Shown one piece after another: positions 1-5,900 of a DNA stretch of 6,518 nt. A program made the position numbers and the translations under genes. Source of the DNA: an uncultured Bacteroidia bacterium (GTDB lineage: Bacteria; Bacteroidota; Bacteroidia; Bacteroidales; Prolixibacteraceae); the NCBI GenBank assembly GCA_903859795.1, contig CAIOOC010000818.1, positions 1 through 6,518 of the forward strand. Direction: 5' to 3'. Positions within the stretch are counted from its first letter, which is position 1, and each line of letters starts with the position of its first letter. Under the pieces are notes generated by a model. That model did not search any database. It was given only the letters and a program-made list of their open reading frames with translations, and was not told the origin of the DNA.

Positions 1-41
1 ATCGTGCCCAATCCGGTTACAACAACTCGTTTTAATTCCAT
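1..41 (-). CDS. fabF: beta-ketoacyl-ACP synthase II, N-terminal fragment (FabF)
   Basis: Only the first 13 codons are inside the window; the gene runs off the left edge. Reading down from the ATG at 41-39 gives MELKRVVVTGLGT, the typical FabF/KAS II amino terminus, which begins the first beta strand of the thiolase fold. The catalytic Cys-His-His residues lie outside the window. FabF condenses malonyl-ACP with acyl-ACP to lengthen fatty acids in the cytosol. The gene lies 37 bp downstream of acpP on the same strand, with no convincing promoter between them, so the two are probably co-transcribed. The assignment rests on the N-terminal motif plus the acpP-fabF order, which is very common in bacteria. 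Another ketosynthase paralogue (FabB-like) is less likely but cannot be excluded from 13 residues. Confidence 0.85.
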   Translation of the reverse strand, partial: MELKRVVVTGLGT

Positions 42-78
42 AGTAAGCTTTTGAGCCCTTTATTAGTGAAAAACTGGA

Positions 79-315
79 TTACTTCGCGTTTTCAGTGATG
101 TAATTGATAGCATCGCCAACTGTTCCGATTTTTTCAGCCTGATCATCGGGGATAGCAATGTTGAACTCTTTTTCAAATTCCATAATCAACTCTACGGTAT
201 CCAGAGAATCGGCACCCAAATCGTTGGTGAATGATGCCTCAGGGGTAACTTCACTTTCATCAACACCTAGTTTATCAACAATGATCGCTTTTACTTTTGC
301 TGAAATGTCAGACAT
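79..315 (-). CDS. acpP: acyl carrier protein
   Basis: This 78-residue, strongly acidic protein has the normal length for a fatty-acid-synthesis acyl carrier protein. The GADSLD motif at residues 34-39 places the 4'-phosphopantetheine attachment site at Ser37, at the start of the recognition helix; DTVELIMEFEKEF after it is the usual helix II that docks with partner enzymes. It carries growing acyl chains as thioesters among the soluble Fab enzymes. The ATG at 315-313 gives the expected MSDISAKVKAI start with no extension. No Shine-Dalgarno sequence is visible, as is usual in Bacteroidota. fabF follows 37 bp downstream, supporting the primary fatty-acid-synthesis ACP rather than a polyketide or specialised carrier. 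The upstream leader holds a 9-bp inverted repeat, noted separately. Confidence 0.97.
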   Translation of the reverse strand: MSDISAKVKAIIVDKLGVDESEVTPEASFTNDLGADSLDTVELIMEFEKEFNIAIPDDQAEKIGTVGDAINYITENAK

Positions 316-352
316 AATTTTTGATTTTTACGTTAATACTATTATTAATTTT

Positions 353-382
353 ACTCGCTGATTTTATTTCGATTCAGCGAGT
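353..382 (-). repeat. perfect 9-bp inverted repeat in the acpP leader
   Basis: ACTCGCTGA at 353-361 and TCAGCGAGT at 374-382 are exact reverse complements separated by 12 nt. The element starts 38 nt upstream of the acpP ATG. Neither strand has a U-run directly after it, so it is a poor intrinsic terminator. It could be an operator at or near the acpP transcription start, or a 5' UTR hairpin. The symmetry is seen directly; the role is inference. Confidence 0.6.
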
Positions 383-383
383 G

Positions 384-399
384 CAAAGAAACAAAGAAA
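384..399. repeat. tandem pair of an 8-bp unit (CAAAGAAA)
   Basis: CAAAGAAA occurs twice head to tail at 384-391 and 392-399, followed by a further GAAA. On the minus strand each copy reads TTTCTTTG, close to the -7 box. It lies between the acpP leader inverted repeat and the upstream TTTG. It may be low-complexity A-rich DNA, or two overlapping promoter registers. Confidence 0.5.
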
Positions 400-416
400 G
401 AAATTTATCTTCCAAA
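384..416 (-). promoter_or_regulatory. possible acpP-fabF promoter
   Basis: On the minus strand, TTTG (416-413) is followed after 21 nt by TTTCTTTG (391-384), one mismatch from the Bacteroidota -7 consensus TAnnTTTG. The mismatch falls on the well-conserved A, so the call is weak. The site ends one base before the inverted repeat, which would put the start of transcription at roughly 378, inside the repeat, and give a leader of about 60 nt. A second identical 8-mer lies at 399-392 and is an alternative box with a worse spacing. Confidence 0.35.
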
Positions 417-470
417 TATTTAGACAAGAATCTATTCTATTGAGCATGAAAATAACACTCCAAAATTTTA

Positions 471-499
471 TTTGGAACACATTGGTCGAATGTTCTAAA
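471..499 (+). promoter_or_regulatory. dyad upstream of purN, candidate operator
   Basis: TTTGGAACA at 471-479 and TGTTCTAAA at 491-499 form an inverted repeat matching at 8 of 9 positions, around an 11-nt spacer. Arm centres are 20 bp apart, about two helical turns, which suits a dimeric regulator bound on one face of the DNA. The dyad covers the candidate purN -33 element (TTG at 482-484), as expected for an operator. The binding protein is unknown. The GAAC cores recall the PurR box of Firmicutes, but I do not claim homology. Confidence 0.4.
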
Positions 500-511
500 A
501 ATAATGATTTG
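482..511 (+). promoter_or_regulatory. possible purN promoter
   Basis: TTG at 482-484 is followed after 19 nt by ATGATTTG at 504-511, which keeps the TTTG half of the Bacteroidota -7 box but not the TA half; a TA lies two bases further upstream at 502-503. If used, transcription would start near 517-519 and the leader before the ATG at 525 would be under 10 nt. No better match is present in the 209-bp divergent region on this strand. Confidence 0.3.
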
Positions 512-524
512 TAATTCATAGGTT

Positions 525-1091
525 ATGAGAAATATAGCTATATTTGCTTCAGGATCGGGTAGTAATGCTGAGAACATTATCCGATACTTCAAAAATCACC
601 CTGATGTAAGGGTTGATTCCGTCTGGTCAAATAAAAAAGAGGCTTTCGTACTCGAACGAGCCAGAAACCTTGGTATCGAAGCGCATTATTTTACAAGGGA
701 AGAGTTTCAGGATACAGGGCGGATGATTGATGAACTTCGAAATCGTAAAATCGACCTGATCGTTTTGGCCGGCTTTCTGTGGCTCGTTCCCCCTGAATTT
801 ATCGACGCTTTTTCAATAATAAATATACATCCCGCCCTTTTGCCCAATTATGGCGGCAAAGGGATGTATGGCTCCAGAGTCCATGAATCTGTAGTAAATA
901 ACAAGGAAAAAGAATCGGGGATCACAATTCACCTGGTTAATAAGGAATACGATAAAGGAGAACACCTGCTTCAGATCAGATGTCCGGTATACACTTCAGA
1001 TACACCCGAATCCCTTGCCACCAGGATTCATGAATTGGAGTATAATTATTTCCCGGGGGCAATAGAGGAATTTTTAAAACGGAATCGATAA
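525..1091 (+). CDS. purN: phosphoribosylglycinamide formyltransferase (PurN)
   Basis: GAR transformylase transfers the formyl group of 10-formyl-tetrahydrofolate to glycinamide ribonucleotide, the third step of de novo purine synthesis, in the cytosol. At 188 residues it has the normal family length. ASGSGSN at residues 8-14 is the phosphate-binding loop. NIHPALLP at 100-107 supplies the catalytic Asn100 and His102, and Asp143 in YDKG matches the catalytic aspartate (Asn106, His108 and Asp144 in E. coli). SGITIHLV at 131-138 is the conserved strand before the folate loop. The ATG start places the first strand right at the N-terminus, as expected. It is transcribed away from acpP and is followed after one base by the ldcA-like gene, so it heads a likely three-gene operon. 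No truncation or missing key residue is seen. Confidence 0.95.
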   Translation: MRNIAIFASGSGSNAENIIRYFKNHPDVRVDSVWSNKKEAFVLERARNLGIEAHYFTREEFQDTGRMIDELRNRKIDLIVLAGFLWLVPPEFIDAFSIINIHPALLPNYGGKGMYGSRVHESVVNNKEKESGITIHLVNKEYDKGEHLLQIRCPVYTSDTPESLATRIHELEYNYFPGAIEEFLKRNR

Positions 1092-1092
1092 T

Positions 1093-1995
1093 ATGAAATT
1101 TCCACCCTGGCTTTTACCTGGTGATAAAGTTGCAATAATCTCCCCTGCCGGCAAAATTGAACGGCAAACAGCTGAGCGCGGGTCTGAAATACTGCGTCAG
1201 CAGGGATATAGAGTCTTGTTGGGCCTCCATGCGTTTGAGCAGGAAGGGATATTCGCCGGCCCTGATGTTGCCCGTGCGGCGGATATGCAACAAGCGCTCG
1301 ATGATAAATCGGTCAAGGCAATTTTCTTTTCCCGAGGTGGGTATGGCTCCATCCGGACTCAGCAACACCTTAACTGGTCCTCCTTTTTCAAAAAGCCCAA
1401 ATGGTTAATCGGATTCAGTGATATTACAGTTTTTCATGCCTTCCTTTCTATCCATAACATCGCATCACTACATGGCGTAATGACAGCATGGTTTGAGAAA
1501 GACGGGAACCTTACCGGGAGTTTTACAGAAATGCTGGAGCTTCTAAAGGGAAAAACTCCATTATACACCGTGCCCTCACACGAACAAAACAGAATCGGAA
1601 CTGCAACCGGAATACTGACAGGAGGCAACTTGTCAATTATCCAGAGCCTTCGGGGTACTCCCTTAGACATTTCGCCCAAAGGGAAGATCCTGTTTATTGA
1701 AGATATCGACGAATATCACTATCATATCGACAGGATGATGCTCAACCTGAAAACGGCAAAAATCCTTGAGAAAATATCAGGTTTAATAGTAGGATATTTT
1801 ACTGCAATTACAGATCGAGAAACTCCGTTTGGGAAGACGTCCTCTGAAATTATTGCAGAAGCTGTTGCCCAGTATCGTTACCCGGTCTGTTTTGGGTTTC
1901 CCGCAGGGCATGAATTACCAAATCAGCCATTGATTTTGGGCAGTAGAATTCTGTTTAATGTGTCCGATAAAGAGGTGAATATCAAATTATTATGA
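1093..1995 (+). CDS. ldcA: LD-carboxypeptidase, peptidase family S66 (LdcA-like)
   Basis: This 300-residue protein matches the cytosolic LD-carboxypeptidases that remove the terminal D-alanine from murein tetrapeptides during cell-wall recycling. LLPGDKVAIISPAG (residues 7-20) is the usual N-terminal strand-loop. RGGYGSIR (81-88) and IGFSD (106-110) are family signatures, with Ser109 as the nucleophile. Glu203 in FIEDIDE and His273 in AGHELPNQPL complete the Ser-Glu-His triad, corresponding to Ser115, Glu217 and His285 of the Pseudomonas aeruginosa enzyme. There is no signal peptide or membrane segment, which fits a cytosolic role. It starts one base after purN stops and overlaps the next gene by four bases, so expression is probably coupled. 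S66 also includes microcin-C self-immunity proteins (MccF), but the housekeeping context favours murein recycling. Confidence 0.9.
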   Translation: MKFPPWLLPGDKVAIISPAGKIERQTAERGSEILRQQGYRVLLGLHAFEQEGIFAGPDVARAADMQQALDDKSVKAIFFSRGGYGSIRTQQHLNWSSFFKKPKWLIGFSDITVFHAFLSIHNIASLHGVMTAWFEKDGNLTGSFTEMLELLKGKTPLYTVPSHEQNRIGTATGILTGGNLSIIQSLRGTPLDISPKGKILFIEDIDEYHYHIDRMMLNLKTAKILEKISGLIVGYFTAITDRETPFGKTSSEIIAEAVAQYRYPVCFGFPAGHELPNQPLILGSRILFNVSDKEVNIKLL

Positions 1996-2384
1996 AGCAA
2001 AAGGAAATGTTACCTGCGGATGATCCTGAAGATCTGGGTGAAAAGGGAGAAGAAATTGCTGCAGCCTATCTTGGGAAAGAGGGATATAAGATCCTCGAAC
2101 GTAACTGGCATTATGGCCATAAGGAGGTTGATATTATTGCACGGCAAGGCGAAGAGATTGTAATTGTGGAGGTTAAAACCCGTGAAGGTGACTATTTTGA
2201 GGAGCCGTGGGAAGCGATATCAACGCAAAAAATTAGAAATATTGTTGAAGTGGCTGAAGCTTGGCTGATCAGCAGGGAGATCGATTTGGAGACCCGCTTC
2301 GATGTGATCTCAATAATCTTTCAGGATGATGTTAATTACGATCTTAAACATTTTCAGGGGGCATTTATTCCTCCGGTTAATTAA
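1992..2384 (+). CDS. YraN/UPF0102 family protein, endonuclease-like fold
   Basis: A 130-residue protein of the UPF0102 (YraN) family. The order of motifs is typical: LGEKGEEIAAAYL (residues 15-27), ILERNWHYGHKEVDII (34-49), then IVIVEVKTR (56-64). Glu45, Asp47, Glu60 and Lys62 (E-x-D ... E-x-K) match the metal-binding and catalytic positions of PD-(D/E)XK nucleases, related to Holliday-junction resolvases. Its cellular function is not established. The start overlaps the ldcA stop as ATGA, which suggests translational coupling. The first 14 residues before the conserved LGEKGE are longer than in many members, and Met6 (ATG at 2007) is an alternative start; the overlapping ATG is preferred because of the coupling. 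UPF0102 genes commonly sit beside unrelated housekeeping genes, so the neighbours give little functional information. Confidence 0.9.
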   Translation: MKQKEMLPADDPEDLGEKGEEIAAAYLGKEGYKILERNWHYGHKEVDIIARQGEEIVIVEVKTREGDYFEEPWEAISTQKIRNIVEVAEAWLISREIDLETRFDVISIIFQDDVNYDLKHFQGAFIPPVN

Positions 2385-2398
2385 TATTGTAAAGTGCT

Positions 2399-2412
2399 AA
2401 ATGGTAAATGGT
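2399..2412. repeat. tandem AAATGGT pair
   Basis: AAATGGT occurs twice in direct succession at 2399-2405 and 2406-2412, followed by a diverged GAATAG. It lies just after the yraN-like gene. It may be a decayed remnant of a short intergenic tandem repeat; it is too short for more to be said. Confidence 0.4.
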
Positions 2413-2462
2413 GAATAGAATTTTACCTGATTGCCAGATGTTCCGAAAAGGATAGTTTTTTG

Positions 2463-2470
2463 TATATTTG
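2463..2470 (+). promoter_or_regulatory. perfect -7 box for the YjbR-family gene
   Basis: TATATTTG matches the Bacteroidota -7 consensus TAnnTTTG at every fixed position and lies 22 nt before the ATG at 2493, implying a leader of about 15 nt. A -33 TTG at the usual 17-23 nt spacing is not present; the closest is a TTC at 2441-2443 (19 nt), while the nearest TTG at 2431-2433 is 29 nt away. The gene probably has its own promoter, separate from the purN unit. Confidence 0.5.
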
Positions 2471-2492
2471 AACTGAACTTTTAAAGCTGACC

Positions 2493-2852
2493 ATGATGGA
2501 TATTGAAGAGATAAGGGCTTATTGCCTTTCAAAAAATGGGACTGAAGAGAGTTTCCCGTTCGATGACACCACTCTGGTCGTTAAGGTGGGGGGCAAGATA
2601 TTTATTTTAATCAACCTTCAGGGAGATAGTTCAATGAACCTTAAATGTGATCCGGAAAGAGCGATAGAACTTCGTGAAAGCAACCCTGCAATTATTCCGG
2701 GCTGGCACATGAATAAGAAGCACTGGAATACTGTGATTCTGGATGGTTCGCTGCCAAAAAAGCTTGTTCTTGAGATGGTAGATCACTCTTATAATCTGGT
2801 AGTTAAATCATTACCTGGGAAAATAAGATCGGAAGTTGAAAATCCTGGCTAA
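2493..2852 (+). CDS. MmcQ/YjbR family protein
   Basis: A 119-residue soluble protein of the MmcQ/YjbR family, whose members have a double-wing, CyaY-like fold and are often annotated as DNA-binding, although no general function is proven. The family signatures are clear: EESFPFDDTTLVVKVGGKIF (residues 18-37), the LKCDPERAIELRE strand-helix (50-62), and PGWHMNKKHWNTVILDG (69-85), followed by a C-terminal helix with DHSYNLVV (97-104). Length is normal for the family. Two adjacent ATGs (2493 and 2496) could both start it; the conserved part begins at IEEIRAYCL, so either fits. It stands 108 bp after the yraN-like gene behind its own -7 box, and 118 bp before the kinase gene, so it is probably monocistronic. 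Confidence 0.88.
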   Translation: MMDIEEIRAYCLSKNGTEESFPFDDTTLVVKVGGKIFILINLQGDSSMNLKCDPERAIELRESNPAIIPGWHMNKKHWNTVILDGSLPKKLVLEMVDHSYNLVVKSLPGKIRSEVENPG

Positions 2853-2867
2853 CCAGAATTATATTTG
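2836..2867 (+). promoter_or_regulatory. probable promoter for the hybrid kinase gene
   Basis: TTG at 2836-2838 is followed after 21 nt by TATATTTG at 2860-2867, a full match to the Bacteroidota TTG-N17-23-TAnnTTTG pattern and the best promoter in the window. The -33 element lies within the last codons of the YjbR-family gene. The expected start near 2874 would give a leader of about 97 nt, long compared with the other genes here. A weaker TATATTTA at 2916-2923 lacks a -33 partner. Confidence 0.5.
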
Positions 2868-2970
2868 GACAAGCAATGATTTTATAATGCGAATACACTT
2901 CTACTAAAATTTGCCTATATTTATTCCGGTCCTTATAACCAGAGAGCTAAACCCCTAATTTTTTTGCACA

Positions 2971-5900
2971 ATGTTAACCAATGATACAGTAAACGACAAG
3001 TTAATCATTGAGTTGCAGGAACTGAAAGAAAGAAATGCAGCGCTAACTAAATCGTCAGATTTGAAATTTCAATTGCTGGCAGAAGATTGTTTAAATCTTG
3101 TGGCAAGGTTTGACAGAAATTGCAGACTAACTTATGCAAATCAATCGTTTACAAAACATTTTGGCTGTTCCGACATTGATTATAAAGGAAAAAATCTGGC
3201 AGAAATTTGCGTTGAAGACATTTATGCAAAAGGATGTGAAGAGGTGATCAGAATGACCTTAGATTCGGGAGAAATTCAGGAAATTAAAGGTATTCCCTTT
3301 CATCCATCAGAAAACCAACTTTTCAACTCCCGCTTTATTCCCGAGATCTCATCTGAGGGAAAAATCGAATCGGTTTTATGCATTTCAACTCCTGACAAAG
3401 TTGAAGAGACTGGACAAAGGCCGGCCTCTAACCCTTTCAATACTTCCTGGGATATTCTTGATCAAATGCTTGAAGGGTGCCAGATCATCGGATTTGACTG
3501 GCGGTATAATTACCTGAATCCAGCAGCAGAGCTACATAATCGTCGTTCCCGCGATGAACTGCTCGGAAACCGTTATATGGATATTTGGCCCGGAATTGAG
3601 AATACAAAATTATTTGAAGCAATACGACAGACCCTCGAAGCGAGAGTTCGAAATCATTTTGAGAATAGATTTTTGTTCCCTGACGGGGAAGTTGGATGGT
3701 TTGATGTGAGTATTCAACCTGTTCCGGAAGGGGCACTTGTTTTATCCGTTGATATTTCTGATCGCAAACTCGACCAGAAACGACTGTTGGAGAGCGAATT
3801 GAGATTTATCAAACTTTGGGAACAGGGCCCTTTTGGCATGTCATTGGTAGATAGTGGATTCAGATACAAATCGGTAAATCTGATTTTTTCTGAAATGATC
3901 GGATATAGCGAGGAGGAACTTAAGAACTTAACTATTAAGGATATCACCTATCCCGAGGATCAATTGAAAGATTTGCAAAACGTTCAGCGATTGATTAATA
4001 AAGAGATCTCTGTTTATCGAACAGAGAAACGCTATATCAGGAAGGATGGTCAGGTAATTTGGGCTGCGTTATCGGTAACAGCGAATTACAACAAGGAGGG
4101 ACAGTTTCTTTATAACCTTGCAATTACCGAGGATATCTCCGAACGTAAACGGGACGAGGAAAAGTTAAAAGAAGCTCTTGACCGCTCCTCTGCTATCATA
4201 CGAACCTCGCCCGAGGCAGTTATTGTTACCGATCGAATGGGAGTTGTTAATCTTTGGAATGATTCTGCTGAAAAAATGTTCGGGTGGAAGCAGGAGGAGA
4301 TTCTGGGCAAAAAGAATATGACCTTTGCAACGGACCGGATTGATGAAATACAAAAAGTTCGAACAGCGGTGTTTGCCGGAGAAACAGTAAAGGATATTGA
4401 AACTGAATGTATTGACAAGGCTGGATCGATAATGCATGTGAACTTTTCTGCTTCACCACTGCGTGATGCCCATGGTCATATCATTGGAATTCTTTCAATT
4501 GCAGAGGACATTAGTGAGAAGAAAAAAATGCTTCAGGACCTAATAATGGCCAAGGAAAAAGCTGAAGCGATAAAAGTTAAACTGGAAGTTGCACTGGCAA
4601 GCATGTCTGATGCGGTATTCATTTCTGATTTAGAAGGGAATTTTGTTGAATTTAACGATGCATTTGCAACATTCCACAAATTTAGAAATAAGGAGGAATG
4701 TTACAAAACCTTTGCCGAATACCCTGAATTCCTGGAGGTTTACCTGGCCAACGGAGAGCTTGCCCCTGTTGAGCAATGGGCAGTCCCGAGGGCTTTACGC
4801 GGAGAGACAGCTCAAAATGAAGAATTTTCTTTGCGACGCATGGATACAGGTGAAACCTGGACTGGCAGTTACAGTTTTGCACCCATTCGCGATAGTAATG
4901 GTGTGATTACAGGTTCAGTTGTTTCGGGTCGTGACATCACTGAGAGCAAAAAAGCTGAAGAGGCTTTAAAGAAAAGTGAAGCTCTCTTTTCTGCTATCTT
5001 CAGATCAAGCCCCATAGCTGTTAGTCTGAATGAATTATCATCCGGAAAATGGTTTGAAGCCAACAACGCTTTCATAAATATGACTGGCTATTCCCGTGAA
5101 GAGATTATCGGGCATACTTCACGCGAAATCAATTTGTGGAAACATTCCGGAGAACGTGAAATGATATGGCAGACACTTATTGAACAGGGCCGGGTTTACA
5201 ACTATGAAACAGAGTTTGTAAAGAAGAATGGAACAACCGGATATATCGGTATTTATGTTGAAAAAGTAAATTTAGCTGGAAGATCGTTTTTATTGATAAT
5301 GGGTAATGAGATTACAGATAAACACCAAATGATTGAAGACCTGGTTATTGCAAAAGAGAAAGCAGAAGCCGGCGACCGTCTCAAGACCGCTTTTATGAAT
5401 AATATCTCCCACGAAATCCGAACTCCATTAAATGCTATCCAGGGTTTCACTCAATTGATCAGCGACCCGTCATTGACTGATGATGAGAGGGAAGAATATC
5501 ATCAGATTATAAACAGCAGCAGTCAACGTCTGATTCAGACAGTTACAGATTACATGGATATTTCATTGATTGCTTCAAACAATATTGATGTTGAAAAAAA
5601 GGATTTCCCGGTAGCAGGAGTTATTGAAGAGATATTGAAAAAATTTGAACCACGGTGTATTGAAAAAAATCTTACCCTTGTAGTCGATATTTCTGAGCCG
5701 GATACTAAAAAAATTATCAACTCCGACAGAGAGTTATTGTTTAAGATTATTAATCATCTTCTGGATAATGCCATAAAATTTACAAAAGAAGGGAAAATAA
5801 AAATTGGTATTTCCGCGTGCGACGACTCTTTTAAATTTTACACCAGAGATACCGGCGTAGGTATAAAAGAAGAAGCACTAGCGGCAATTTTCAAATATTT

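Noticed and set aside
158..361. Plus-strand open frame of 67 codons opposite acpP and its leader
   Set aside because: It is antisense to the clear acyl carrier protein, has serine/threonine-rich low-information content and no recognisable motif.
353..382. The inverted repeat as an intrinsic terminator
   Set aside because: It lies between divergent genes, where no transcript needs to end, and no T-run follows it on either strand.
475..495. The purN dyad as a Firmicutes-type PurR box
   Set aside because: Only the GAAC core is shared; the flanking CC and the two-box arrangement are absent, and PurR of that type is not expected in Bacteroidota.
1114..1679. Several open frames overlapping the ldcA-like gene on both strands
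   Set aside because: The overlapped gene has a full catalytic triad and family motifs; the alternatives show no domain and no start context.
1093..1995. The S66 peptidase as a microcin-C immunity protein (MccF)
   Set aside because: There are no antibiotic-biosynthesis genes nearby, and the gene is embedded in a housekeeping unit; LD-carboxypeptidase is the simpler reading.
2911..2923. TATATTTA as the main kinase promoter
   Set aside because: It deviates from the -7 box at the last base and has no TTG at 17-23 nt upstream, unlike the site at 2836-2867.
4110..4906. Overlapping open frames of 66-102 codons inside the kinase gene, mainly on the minus strand
   Set aside because: All lie within conserved PAS-coding sequence and lack any family signature, so they are shadows of the kinase reading frame.
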